Assembly: GCF_051903925.1 (NCBI RefSeq)
Contig: NZ_CP173678.1
Location: 1,612,001 to 1,676,000, forward strand
Length of the DNA: 64,000 bases
Direction of reading: 5' to 3'
Source: G051903925 sp051903925
Lineage (GTDB): Bacteria; Pseudomonadota; Alphaproteobacteria; Zavarziniales; Zavarziniaceae
Below the pieces are notes generated by a model, which was not told the origin of the DNA, ran no database searches, and saw only the letters and a list, made by a program, of their open reading frames with translations. This document shows, one piece after another, positions 1 to 8,155 of the stretch (positions within the stretch are counted from its first letter, which is position 1; the number at the start of each line of letters is the position of its first letter). The position numbers were made by a program, and so were the translations under genes.

Positions 1-408
1 CCACAGGCCGCCCAGGCGGCTTTCCGGCGGCGACTGCGCCTCCTCCGGACCGAAGACCACGCCCATCCGGCCGCTCAGCCGATTGCGGATGCGCGCCATC
101 TCTGACGCGCGCTGCGCGGGATCGGCGGAGAGCGGCTGCACGAAGTTGGCGGCCGTGGTCAGGGTATCGGCGCGATCGACGCTGCCCTTCAGGAAACTGA
201 CCGCGATCTGCGTCTCGCCCAGGGCGTGCACCTTGGTGATGCTGACCGTGTAGTCGCCCTTGGGCGTCGTGAAGCGCAGGCTGGCGCCGAGGAAGCCGGC
301 GCCCCCGCTGGTCGTCTCCCACTCGCCGCCGCCGAGCCTTACGCTGGGGGAAGCGTCGAGCAGGGCCCGGATGTCGTCCTGGGCAGCTTCGAACGGAGTG
401 CGGATCAT
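1..408 (-). CDS. Hypothetical protein, 3' end beyond window
   Basis: An open frame runs leftward from an ATG at 408 and has no stop before the window edge, giving at least 136 residues. The visible protein starts MIRTPFEAAQDDIRALLDAS and continues with a beta-rich stretch (LRFTTPKGDYTVSITKV, residues about 44-60) and then a more helical segment. There is no signal peptide or membrane segment. Codon choice is GC-rich at third positions like its neighbours, which supports a real gene. I do not recognise the family and the C-terminal part is missing, so no function is proposed. Confidence 0.6.
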   Translation of the reverse strand, partial: MIRTPFEAAQDDIRALLDASPSVRLGGGEWETTSGGAGFLGASLRFTTPKGDYTVSITKVHALGETQIAVSFLKGSVDRADTLTTAANFVQPLSADPAQRASEMARIRNRLSGRMGVVFGPEEAQSPPESRLGGLW

Positions 409-529
409 GATCGACCTGGGAGTCTATACCCCCAGCCTGGCGCATTAACCTTGTTTCTGCATTGACCCCAGCGCGGCGGAACGGTTCCCGCGGACCGGTC
501 AGGCCTGGCGGCTCAGACGGCGACCCGGC

Positions 530-931
530 TCAGGCCAGCCAGTTCTCCCAGCGCAGGTCTGGCACGCGGCTGAACTCACGCACGTTCGCGCTGACCAGGA
601 CAAGATCGCGCGCCATCGCATGGGCGGCGATCAGGAAGTCGTAGTCGCCAATCACCTGCCCTTGTGCCTCCAGCCCGGCGCGCAGCCTGCCATAGATCTC
701 ATCGACAGGACGCTCCAACGGCAACACGTCCAGGCACGTCAGAAGTCCCTCCACCTCGGCTGTCAGGCGCGGAGACCCGCGCCGCGCAATGCCGAACCGC
801 AGTTCGCCCGCGACGACGATGCTGGTGCAGATATTGGCTTCCCCCACCTCCGCAATGCGCGCAGCCACAAGACCCGAGGGATTGCGGATGAGATCGGACA
901 ATATGTTGGTATCAAGGAGATATCTGCTCAT
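530..931 (-). CDS. vapC: PIN-domain ribonuclease toxin VapC
   Basis: Toxin of a type II toxin-antitoxin pair. VapC proteins are Mg-dependent endoribonucleases that usually cut tRNA or rRNA and are held inactive by VapB. The 133-residue protein is a complete PIN domain. The acidic metal-binding residues are visible: D7 in LLDTN, E43 in the VVAGELRFG segment, and D96/D98 in GDYDFLIAAHA, followed by the usual C-terminal VSANVREF block. The ATG at 931 overlaps the vapB stop by one base (TGATG). A GTG three bases earlier is possible but less likely. The target RNA cannot be read from the sequence. Confidence 0.9.
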   Translation of the reverse strand: MSRYLLDTNILSDLIRNPSGLVAARIAEVGEANICTSIVVAGELRFGIARRGSPRLTAEVEGLLTCLDVLPLERPVDEIYGRLRAGLEAQGQVIGDYDFLIAAHAMARDLVLVSANVREFSRVPDLRWENWLA

Positions 932-1161
932 CACAGGTCGACCGCCCGCGGTGGACCTCGCTCAAGGCTGAGGTCCTCGTCCAGCGGCTCCCACGTCTTG
1001 AGCAGTTCAAGAAGGGAGGGGCGGGCGACCGGCTCCAGCACGAGGCGATTGCCCTCGCGGCGCAGGATCACCTCGGTCCCCGGCAATTCCAGGTCGCGCG
1101 GGATGCGCACCGCCTGGTTGCGACCATTGCGGAACAGCTTGGCAAGGCGTGGCTCGTCCAT
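931..1161 (-). CDS. vapB: VapB-type antitoxin (SpoVT/AbrB fold)
   Basis: Antitoxin partner of the VapC encoded directly downstream; the stop codon overlaps the vapC start. The 76-residue protein begins with an AbrB/SpoVT-like DNA-binding segment (LFRNGRNQAVRIPRDLELPG, then EVILRREGNRLVLEP, residues about 9-45). Its C-terminal tail (LLELLKTWEPLDEDLSLERG) is the kind that wraps the toxin. The ribosome binding site GGAGGTG is well placed before the ATG. An 18-base inverted repeat just upstream (1181-1198) is a good candidate for the autoregulatory operator. Confidence 0.88.
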   Translation of the reverse strand: MDEPRLAKLFRNGRNQAVRIPRDLELPGTEVILRREGNRLVLEPVARPSLLELLKTWEPLDEDLSLERGPPRAVDL

Positions 1162-1180
1162 GGCGGCACCTCCTGCATGA

Positions 1181-1198
1181 CCTATGCCTGAACATAGG
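1181..1198. promoter_or_regulatory. Candidate vapBC operator palindrome
   Basis: CCTATG and CATAGG form a perfect six-base inverted repeat separated by six bases, starting 20 bases upstream of the vapB ATG. VapB-VapC complexes normally repress their own promoter at such palindromes. The assignment rests on position and symmetry only. Confidence 0.55.
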
Positions 1199-1219
1199 CC
1201 GGAGAGGAGACAGCTTCAA

Positions 1220-2932
1220 TCAGCGCAGGCGCCAGCGCTGGGCCCGGCGGAGCAGGCCGCGTGTCGCTAGTTCGTAGGACAGGCGGACCGTGGCGGCGGT
1301 GAAGAACAGCATCATCGCCATGGCGGCGGCCGGCGCCACGTCGCCCGCATCGTCCATGTTGAGAACGGCGATGGCGGCGAGCGTCGTGTGCGGCGAGTAC
1401 AGGAACACGACAGCCGACACCGTCGTCATCGCGTTGACGAACAGGTACATGGAAATGTCCAGGATCGCCGGCAGGCAGACGGGCACGTTGACCGTCAGGA
1501 AAGTCCGCCAGGCAGGGACCTTGAGCGAGGCGGAGACCTGCTCGAACTCAGGATCCATCTGCTTCAACGCGGTGACAGCGGTCAGGTGCGCCACGGCATA
1601 GAAGTGGGCGACCGTGCACAGGACCATGATCGCCATCGTGTGGTAGAGGAACCGCAGCGGATTGGCGGGGTCGTTGAAGAAGAAGATGTAGCCCAGCCCC
1701 AGCGCCAGGCCCGGCACCGCCAGTGGCAGCAGCGCCATCATCTGAAGCCCCTGGCGCAGCGGCGGCAGGGTGCGCGTCTTCTCCACCAGCCAGGCGCCGG
1801 TGAAGACGATCGCCGTGCCGACCAGCGCGGTCCAGGCCGCCAGTTCCAGCGAATTCAGGTACGACGCCCAGCCGCCGCCATCCATGCGGTCGAAGTCGTA
1901 ATGGCGCAGCGAGGGCGTGAAGTCATAGGGCCAGAACTTGATGATCGAGGCAAAGAAGGCGATGCCGATCATGCCCACCAGGATCGCGCTGACGCCCAGG
2001 CAGAAGACGAACATCACCCGGTCGACCACGGGGCGCACGCGCGGTTGGAACGGCACGATGCGGGCGGACACCTGGGCCGCCTGACGTCGTTCCACGATGC
2101 GCTGGATGACGAAGGCGCCGACCGCCGGCAGCAGCAGAAGAATGCCGACCACGGCACCCATCTGGAAGTTCTGCTGCCCGATCACCTGCTTGTAGATGTC
2201 GGTCGCCAGCATGTTGGTGCTGCCGCCGATGACCTTTGGCACGCCGAAATCGGTGATGACCAGGATGAACACGACGAGGAAGGCGCTGATCAGGCCGAAC
2301 CGGGCACCCGGCAGCGTGACGGTCCAGAAGATCCGCGCGGGCCGGGCGCCCAGTGCCTCCGCCGCCTCGTACAGGCGCTGATCGGCCAGGGAGAGGGCGG
2401 TGACCAGGATGATCAGCGCGTGCGGGAAGGTCCAGAAGGCCGAGCCGATGACGATGCCGATGGGGCCATAGATGGTGTTGCCCATCAGCAGGGGGGTCAT
2501 CAGCCCCTTGGCCCCGAACAGGTAGACCAGGCTGATCGCCGGCAGCAGCGACGGCGCCAGCAGCGGGATCTGCGCGATGGCGCGGAACGTCCTGCGTCCC
2601 GGCATGCGCGTCCGCGTCAGCGCATAGGCAAAGCCGAAGGCAAGTGTCACGCAGATCAGCGTGGCGATCAGGGACAGGCTGAGGCTGTTCCAGGCCGACG
2701 CGCTGAGGCCGGGTGTCGCGAAATAGGCGACGAAGTTGCCCAGGCCGACAAAGCCGCCGCCGCGGTCCTGGAAGGCCTTGGACAACAGGCCCCAGAGCGG
2801 CAGGACGACGCTGAGCAGCAGGAAGAGCAGCAGGGCAACCAGGCCGATGCGAGCGACGATGTCGTCGCGGCCGACCCGCTGCCGCACGCGCGGGGCGCGC
2901 CGCGCCGCCATGCCGGGCAGGGCGATGGTCAT
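1220..2932 (-). CDS. ABC transporter permease, 2-aminoethylphosphonate type (two fused permease domains)
   Basis: Inner-membrane channel of a binding-protein-dependent importer. At 570 residues it holds two BPD_transp_1 domains in tandem, as in the Fe3+/AEP/thiamine importer group. Each domain has several hydrophobic helices and an EAA-type loop that contacts the ATPase: EAAEALGARPARIFW near residue 190 in the first half, and FEQVSASLKVPAWRTF near residue 480 in the second. It is the last gene of a three-gene operon and its ATG overlaps the ATPase stop by four bases. Overall sequence resembles permeases annotated for 2-aminoethylphosphonate uptake. Iron or another small anion cannot be excluded because no phosphonate catabolic gene lies in the window. 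Confidence 0.85.
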   Translation of the reverse strand: MTIALPGMAARRAPRVRQRVGRDDIVARIGLVALLLFLLLSVVLPLWGLLSKAFQDRGGGFVGLGNFVAYFATPGLSASAWNSLSLSLIATLICVTLAFGFAYALTRTRMPGRRTFRAIAQIPLLAPSLLPAISLVYLFGAKGLMTPLLMGNTIYGPIGIVIGSAFWTFPHALIILVTALSLADQRLYEAAEALGARPARIFWTVTLPGARFGLISAFLVVFILVITDFGVPKVIGGSTNMLATDIYKQVIGQQNFQMGAVVGILLLLPAVGAFVIQRIVERRQAAQVSARIVPFQPRVRPVVDRVMFVFCLGVSAILVGMIGIAFFASIIKFWPYDFTPSLRHYDFDRMDGGGWASYLNSLELAAWTALVGTAIVFTGAWLVEKTRTLPPLRQGLQMMALLPLAVPGLALGLGYIFFFNDPANPLRFLYHTMAIMVLCTVAHFYAVAHLTAVTALKQMDPEFEQVSASLKVPAWRTFLTVNVPVCLPAILDISMYLFVNAMTTVSAVVFLYSPHTTLAAIAVLNMDDAGDVAPAAAMAMMLFFTAATVRLSYELATRGLLRRAQRWRLR

Positions 2933-4047
2933 GCCGGTGTCGGGAACACCAGGATGCGCTCCGGCGGCAGCGCGATCCCCAGCGACTGGCCCGAGGCGAT
3001 GCCCAGGTCGCGCACGTCGGTCAGCGACAGGGCGGCCGACAGGCTGAGATTGGTGCCGTCGACATGCACCGTGGTCAGGAAGTGGCTGCCCATGAACTCC
3101 ATGATCCCGACCTGGCCCACCAGGCGGTTCGGCGCGTCCGGCGCGATGCCGCGCACCTGGATGTCCTCCGGCCGGATGCAGGCACTGACCCCCAGGCCGG
3201 GCGCGAAGGTCGTCGCCGGCTGGAAGGTGATGTGCGCCCCGCGCAGGTCGACGTGGCTGGCGTCGATCAGGTGGCCGTTCAGGAAGTTCATCTTGCCGAT
3301 GAAGTCGGCGACGAAGGGGGTGGCGGGGGCGGCATAGATCTCGGTCGGCGTGCCGACCTGGTCGATGCGGCCCTTGTTCATGACCACGATCCGGTCGGCC
3401 ATGGTCATGGCCTCCTCCTGATCGTGGGTGACCATGATCGTGGTGATGCCAAGCCGGCGCTGCAGGTCGCGGATCTCGCCCCGCAGGCGCGCGCGGACCC
3501 GCGCGTCGAGCGCCGACAAGGGCTCGTCCAGCAGCAGCAGGCCGGGCGACAGGGCCAGCGCACGGGCGATCGCCACGCGCTGCTGCTGGCCGCCGGACAG
3601 CTGCGCCGGGTACTTGTTGGCGTGCTCGGGCAGGCCGACCATGTCGAGCAGTTCATCCACGCGGGCGCGGATCTCGGCCCGCGGGCGGCCCCGGCTTTCC
3701 AGGCCATAGGCGATGTTGGCCCTGACCGTCAGGTTCGGGAACAGTGCATAGGATTGGAAGACGATCCCGAAGTCGCGGTCCTGCACGGCGAGCGCCGAGA
3801 TGTCGCGGCCGTCCTGGAAGATCTGGCCCGACGTCTGCACGTCGAGGCCGGAAATCGCGCGCAGCAACGTCGTCTTGCCACAGCCCGAGGGGCCCAGGAA
3901 GCAGACGAACTCGCCCCGCATCACGTCCAGGTCGACCCCGTGCAGGACGGTGGCCGACCCGAACCGCTTGGTGACGCCGCGGACGCTGAGATAGGGAACC
4001 TCGCCCGTCTCAGGGTGAAGGCTCGCCATGGCAGGTCCGCGGTCCAT
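2929..4047 (-). CDS. ABC transporter ATP-binding protein, 2-aminoethylphosphonate type
   Basis: Energises the permease encoded next to it. The 372-residue protein has Walker A GPSGCGKTT at 52-60, signature LSGGQQQR at 149-156 and Walker B LLLLDEP near 169-175, then the D-loop SALD and the switch His in VTHDQEEAM. The C-terminal third (from about 255) is a TOBE-like regulatory domain, as in the PotA/FbpC/PhnT group. I chose the ATG at 4047 because GGAG lies eight bases before it and the upstream binding-protein gene stops 20 bases away. A second ATG at 4029 is possible. Confidence 0.9.
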   Translation of the reverse strand: MDRGPAMASLHPETGEVPYLSVRGVTKRFGSATVLHGVDLDVMRGEFVCFLGPSGCGKTTLLRAISGLDVQTSGQIFQDGRDISALAVQDRDFGIVFQSYALFPNLTVRANIAYGLESRGRPRAEIRARVDELLDMVGLPEHANKYPAQLSGGQQQRVAIARALALSPGLLLLDEPLSALDARVRARLRGEIRDLQRRLGITTIMVTHDQEEAMTMADRIVVMNKGRIDQVGTPTEIYAAPATPFVADFIGKMNFLNGHLIDASHVDLRGAHITFQPATTFAPGLGVSACIRPEDIQVRGIAPDAPNRLVGQVGIMEFMGSHFLTTVHVDGTNLSLSAALSLTDVRDLGIASGQSLGIALPPERILVFPTPA

Positions 4048-4066
4048 CACGGAAGCTCCGCGCCGC

Positions 4067-5089
4067 TCAGGTCTTGGGCTCGGACTTGCTGTCGTAGCGC
4101 TTGCTCCACTCCGCCAGGATCCGGTCGCGGTTGGTCGCGGCCCAGGTGAAGTCGTTCTTGCCCAGCAGCGCCTCGACATCGCCCTCGACGAATTCCAGCG
4201 GCTTCTGGATGCCGGGGATGGCGACCACGGCATAACCCTTGGCATAGATCGCGTTGGCGGTCGGGCTGGCCGCCCAGTCGGCCAGGCGCTGCGCCGCCTC
4301 GGGCGTGTCGGTGGCCGCCAGGATCGCGGTCGCCTCCATGTCCCAGCCCAGGCCATCGGTCGGCAGGATCACGTCGATCGGCGCGCCATCGGCCTTGGTC
4401 TTGTTGCCGCGGTACTCGAACGACAGGCCGATCGCATATTCCCCGGCGCCCGCCTGGCGGCAGGGCTTGGACCCCGAATGGGTATAGGCGGCGATGTTCT
4501 CGTGCAGCTTGTCCATGTAGGCCCAGCCGGCGTCCTCACCCATCGACTGCAGCCAGTAGGACACCATCAGGTAGCCCGTGCCGGAGGAGGCGGGGTTGGG
4601 CATGCCGACCATGCCCTTGTACTCGGGCTTGGCCAGGTCGGCCCAGGTGGCCGGACGCGGCAGGCTCTTGGCCTCCGCCTCGGCCGTGTTGAAGCACATG
4701 GCGGACGCCCAGACGTCCATGCCCACCCACTTCGGCGGGTTGGCGGCATCGCGCATGTTCGGCTTGATCTGGTCCAGGCCCTTGGGCGCATAGGGCATCA
4801 GCATGCCCTCGGAATCGAGCAGCATGAGCGAGGTTGCGGCCAGGCCCCAGACCACGTCGGCGACGGGGGCTGCCTTCTCCGCCAGCAGCTTGGCCGTGAC
4901 GACGCCGGTCGAATCGCGGACCCAGTTGATGGTGATGTCGGGATTGTCCTTCTCGAAGGCGGCCTTGTACTCGGCCAGCTGGTCCGCCTCGATCGCGGTA
5001 TAGACCGTGAGCTCGGTCTGGGCCTGTGCCACGTTGGCGAAGGCCATGGCGGCCAGGGCCACGCCCGCCGCGAAGCTGCGATACAACAT
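4067..5089 (-). CDS. Periplasmic substrate-binding protein, 2-aminoethylphosphonate/iron-type ABC importer
   Basis: First gene of the importer operon; captures the solute in the periplasm. The 340-residue precursor has a clear signal peptide (residues 1-23, ending AQA) and then the LTVYTAIEADQLAEYKAAFEK start typical of extracellular solute-binding family 1 proteins of the ferric/AEP branch. The conserved DSTGVVTAKLLAEK and NPASSGTGYL segments are present. The closest functional label I recognise is putative 2-aminoethylphosphonate binding protein. The ligand is inferred from family resemblance, since there is no phnWX or phnA nearby to confirm it. Confidence 0.85.
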   Translation of the reverse strand: MLYRSFAAGVALAAMAFANVAQAQTELTVYTAIEADQLAEYKAAFEKDNPDITINWVRDSTGVVTAKLLAEKAAPVADVVWGLAATSLMLLDSEGMLMPYAPKGLDQIKPNMRDAANPPKWVGMDVWASAMCFNTAEAEAKSLPRPATWADLAKPEYKGMVGMPNPASSGTGYLMVSYWLQSMGEDAGWAYMDKLHENIAAYTHSGSKPCRQAGAGEYAIGLSFEYRGNKTKADGAPIDVILPTDGLGWDMEATAILAATDTPEAAQRLADWAASPTANAIYAKGYAVVAIPGIQKPLEFVEGDVEALLGKNDFTWAATNRDRILAEWSKRYDSKSEPKT

Positions 5090-5455
5090 TCCGTCCGATC
5101 CCCTCAGGCTGAATGGTGATGCTTGTAGGGACGCTCCGTGACTCTGCAGTGACAGCTACGGTTCCGGCCCCGCCATGTCGAAACGCATACTCCGTTACAG
5201 TGCAGGAACGGGCTGCCTTCTGCCATGGCGACGTTGCGGAATCTGCGGCACGGGGGCCAACCGTCGCCGCCCCACCTGCGCCTCCTGCCATGCCGGGCGC
5301 AGGCCCTTGGGGCCTCGACCCTGGGCCTGGGCAGTCTGTAGAGTGCCCAGCAGAACAAGAAGGCCGGGACGCGCCGCCAGGGCGGCGGGCCTGGAGCACG
5401 AGACATCGCGGGGAAGGGGACGGGACATGAGGCATCGCGCAGGGACGGCGCCGCA
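5090..5455. other. 366-bp intergenic region without a convincing gene
   Basis: Lies between the divergently oriented phosphonate importer operon and the crotonase gene, so it should hold both promoters. I could not pick out a convincing -35/-10 pair. A frame at 5175-5459 encodes two CxxC pairs, but its codon usage is poor and it has no ribosome binding site, so it is not called as a gene. Confidence 0.5.
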
Positions 5456-6223
5456 GTGACGGTACGGGTGGAACGGGACGGTCCCGTCACGACCGTGATC
5501 ATGAACCGGCCAGAGGCGCGCAACGCCGTCAACCGCCAGGCGGCCGACGAGCTGGTCGCGGCGTTCGCGGCTTTCGAGGCCGATGCCGAGGCGCGCGTTG
5601 CGGTCCTGTGCGGCGACAACGGCGTGTTCTGCGCCGGTGCCGACCTCAAGGCGGTCGCCACGGGGGACGGCGTCAACCGCATGTCGCCGGAAGGCGACGG
5701 CCCCATGGGACCGTCGCGCATGTGGCTGGCCAAGCCGGTGATCGCCGCGATCGACGGCCATGCCGTGGCCGGCGGCCTGGAGCTCGCGCTGTGGTGCGAC
5801 CTGAGGGTGGTGGAGGCGGACGCGATCATGGGCGTCTTCTGCCGGCGCTGGGGCGTGCCCCTGATCGATGGCGGCACGGTGCGCCTGCCGCGCGTGGTCG
5901 GCATGGGCCGCGCGCTGGACCTGATCCTGACCGGCCGCGCGGTCGGAGCGGACGAGGCGCTGGCCATGGGCCTGGCCAACCGGGTGGTGCCCAGGGGCGA
6001 GGCGCGTCGCGCGGCCCAGGACCTGGCGCGCCAACTGGCCGCCCTGCCACAGGCCTGCATGCTGGCCGACCGGCAATCGGCATATGAGCAATGGTCGTTG
6101 AACCTGGATGCCGCCATCGCCAACGAGTTCCACCTGGGCAGCCAGGTCCTGGGCGAGGAGATGCGCGCCGGTGCCGCACGCTTCGCCGCCGGTGCGGGGC
6201 GGCACGGTGCCGCCGCGTCCTGA
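5456..6223 (+). CDS. Crotonase-family protein (enoyl-CoA hydratase/isomerase-like)
   Basis: Acts on an acyl-CoA thioester through the crotonase oxyanion hole. The 255-residue protein has the two conserved oxyanion segments, FCAGADLKA (58-66) and GHAVAGGLELAL (101-112), and the LPRVVGMGRALDLILTGR helix region. The Glu equivalent to rat E144 is present (E109), but the position of rat E164, exactly 20 residues on, is Cys129 in GVFCRRWG. Classical hydration of enoyl-CoA is therefore doubtful; isomerase or another crotonase chemistry is as likely. The GTG start is forced, because the ATG at 5427 runs into a stop just before it. It sits alone upstream of ccmA with 18 bases between them. Confidence 0.85.
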   Translation: MTVRVERDGPVTTVIMNRPEARNAVNRQAADELVAAFAAFEADAEARVAVLCGDNGVFCAGADLKAVATGDGVNRMSPEGDGPMGPSRMWLAKPVIAAIDGHAVAGGLELALWCDLRVVEADAIMGVFCRRWGVPLIDGGTVRLPRVVGMGRALDLILTGRAVGADEALAMGLANRVVPRGEARRAAQDLARQLAALPQACMLADRQSAYEQWSLNLDAAIANEFHLGSQVLGEEMRAGAARFAAGAGRHGAAAS

Positions 6224-6241
6224 CGAGATCGAGGGGTTTGC

Positions 6242-6847
6242 TTGAGTCTTGAGGCGCAATCGCTGGCCTGCATCCGGGGGGAGCGGGTCGTCTTCGCCAA
6301 GTTGAGCCTGAGCCTGGCGGCGGGCCAGGCGATGGTCCTGGTGGGCCCCAACGGAGCAGGCAAGTCCTCGCTGCTGCGTCTGCTGGCCACGCTGCTTCAG
6401 CCGGCGGAGGGCCGCCTGCTTTGGCGGGGCGTCGCCGTCGACGACGATCCGGACGCCTATCGCGCCGATATCGCCTATGTCGGCCACCTGGACGGCATCA
6501 AGCTGTCGCTGGGCGTGGCCGAGAACCTGGCCTTCTGGGCCGGGGCGGGTGGCGTGCCGCGGGCCGATGTTCCGGCGGCCCTTGCCCATTTCGGGTTGAA
6601 GGGCCTGGCCGACCTGCCGGCCCGCCTGCTCTCGGCCGGGCAGAAGCGCAGGCTGGGCCTGGCGCGCCTGCTGCTGGCGCCAAAGCGGCTATGGCTGCTG
6701 GACGAGCCCACCGTTTCGCTGGATGTTGCGGGCGTCGAGGCGCTGGTCGCGGCCATCGCGGCCCACCGGGCGGCCGGCGGGTCCGTGATCGCGGCCAGCC
6801 ATATTCCGCTGGGCCTCGACGATGCCGAGGTGTTCGCGCTCAAATGA
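6242..6847 (+). CDS. ccmA: Haem exporter ATP-binding protein CcmA
   Basis: ATPase of the CcmAB(C) complex used in system I cytochrome c maturation, where it drives release of haem-loaded CcmE. The 201-residue protein has Walker A GPNGAGKSS (35-43), the CcmA-like signature LSAGQKRR (130-137) and Walker B LWLLDEP (150-156). Length fits the family. The start is TTG at 6242 with GAGGGG about seven bases upstream. ccmB follows after eight bases. The remaining ccm genes (C, D, E, F, G, H) are not next to it here. Confidence 0.92.
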   Translation: MSLEAQSLACIRGERVVFAKLSLSLAAGQAMVLVGPNGAGKSSLLRLLATLLQPAEGRLLWRGVAVDDDPDAYRADIAYVGHLDGIKLSLGVAENLAFWAGAGGVPRADVPAALAHFGLKGLADLPARLLSAGQKRRLGLARLLLAPKRLWLLDEPTVSLDVAGVEALVAAIAAHRAAGGSVIAASHIPLGLDDAEVFALK

Positions 6848-6855
6848 CTGCCTGA

Positions 6856-7518
6856 ATGAACGCCTGGATGAATGCCTTCTGGGTCATTGTGGGGCGCGAC
6901 GTTCGCCTGGGCCTGTCGCCGGGTGGCGGCGCCTGGGTCGTGCTCGGCTTCTACCTGGTCGCGACCAGCCTGTTCCCCCTCGGCATCGGGCCGGACCTGC
7001 CGCTGCTCAGCCGCATCGGGCCGGGCGTGCTGTTCGTCGCGGCACTCCTGGCCACGCTGCTGGCGCTGGAACGGCTGTTCCAGACGGACCTTGAGGACGG
7101 CAGCCTGGACCTGCTGGCGGTCCAGCCCATGCCGCTGGTCCTGGTCGTGGGGGCGAAGTGCCTGGCCCACTGGCTGACCACCGGCGTGCCGCTGATCGTG
7201 CTCTCGCCCGTGCTGGGCCTGATCCTGAACCTGGATGGTGAGGTGCTGGCCCGCGTCCTCCTGGCGATGGCTGTGGGCACGCCCAGCCTCAGCCTGATCG
7301 GCGCCGTGGGCGCGGCACTGACCGCCGGTGTCCGGCGCGGCGGCGTCCTGCTCTCGCTCCTGGTCCTGCCGCTCTATGTGCCGATCCTGATCTTTGGCGT
7401 GGGCGTGGTGGCGGGCGCGCCGGGGGCGTTGCCCTTGCTGGGGGCCATCCTGCTGGGCGCCCTGCCGCTGGCACCCCTGGCCGCCGCCGCCGCGCTCAGG
7501 CTGGCCATCGCGTCCTGA
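6856..7518 (+). CDS. ccmB: Haem exporter permease CcmB
   Basis: Integral membrane partner of CcmA in cytochrome c maturation. The 220-residue protein has six hydrophobic segments and the characteristic CcmB sequence around LERLFQTDLEDGSLDLLAVQ (residues about 74-93), followed by the KCLAHWL region. Length matches the family. It lies eight bases downstream of ccmA and must be co-transcribed with it. No ccmC follows; the next gene, after 88 bases, starts the unrelated SiaB-like signalling cluster. Confidence 0.93.
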   Translation: MNAWMNAFWVIVGRDVRLGLSPGGGAWVVLGFYLVATSLFPLGIGPDLPLLSRIGPGVLFVAALLATLLALERLFQTDLEDGSLDLLAVQPMPLVLVVGAKCLAHWLTTGVPLIVLSPVLGLILNLDGEVLARVLLAMAVGTPSLSLIGAVGAALTAGVRRGGVLLSLLVLPLYVPILIFGVGVVAGAPGALPLLGAILLGALPLAPLAAAAALRLAIAS

Positions 7519-7606
7519 GACGCCTGCGGCGCGCGCATGGGTCCTTAAATCAAGGGTTAACCAGTCTGGCGGATTGTGGGCGTACCGCGTATCGAGTGTA
7601 GACCTG

Positions 7607-8155
7607 ATGCTGGCTCCCGAGTACCTCAGCTTCCGATCCGCCCTGCACGACCAGGGGGTGATCTTCTGCTTTACCGGCTATCTGTCGGAAGGTGTGCTCT
7701 TCGCCCTGGGCGAGGCGCTGAAACAGAAGCTGACCTTGGCCGATGCCGACGCCAATGTGACGAAGCGCGTGTTCTCGGTCTTCGTCGAGCAGGTCCAGAA
7801 CGTCATCCGCTATTCGTCGGACCGCGTGGGCGGCGCGCCGGAGCCGGTCGAGCTCAGCTCTGGCCTGATCGCCGTGGGCGCGGAGCAGCAGCGCTTCTTC
7901 GTCGTCTGTGGCAATACCGTGTCAAATGGCGAGGTGCCGCGCCTGAAGGACCGCCTGGGCGTGCTCCAGGGCCTGGACAAGGAGGCAATCCGGACCCTCT
8001 ATCGCCAGAAGCTGCGCGAGCCGCCCGAGGAAGACAGCAAGGGCGCCACGATCGGCCTGATCGAGATTGCCCGCCGGGCCAGCGAGCCCCTGCAGTTCGA
8101 CTTCACCCCGCTTGACGCCAATTCCAGCTTCTTCTGCCTCAAGGTGTTCATATGA
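7607..8155 (+). CDS. siaB: SiaB-family protein kinase (DUF6272)
   Basis: Predicted kinase that phosphorylates the STAS-like protein encoded next, as SiaB does to SiaC in Pseudomonas aeruginosa. The 182-residue soluble protein carries the SiaB-type GHKL-like fold: FSVFVEQVQNVIRYSSDR (residues about 59-76) holds the N-box-like Asn, and GATIGLIEIARRAS (about 147-160) is the glycine-bearing segment. The ATG at 7607 is the only reasonable start, as the open frame extends much further upstream through ccmB in another frame. It overlaps the next gene by four bases (ATGA). Confidence 0.8.
   Translation: MLAPEYLSFRSALHDQGVIFCFTGYLSEGVLFALGEALKQKLTLADADANVTKRVFSVFVEQVQNVIRYSSDRVGGAPEPVELSSGLIAVGAEQQRFFVVCGNTVSNGEVPRLKDRLGVLQGLDKEAIRTLYRQKLREPPEEDSKGATIGLIEIARRASEPLQFDFTPLDANSSFFCLKVFI

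Noticed and set aside
929..934. GTG at 934 as the vapC start
   Set aside because: The ATG three bases later gives the normal TGATG junction and the usual MSRYLLDTN beginning.
5175..5459. Small frame with CGICGTG and CASCHAG, looking like a zinc ribbon
   Set aside because: No ribosome binding site, mixed third-position usage in the first part, and it overlaps the crotonase start. The two CxxC pairs can arise by chance in GC-rich DNA.
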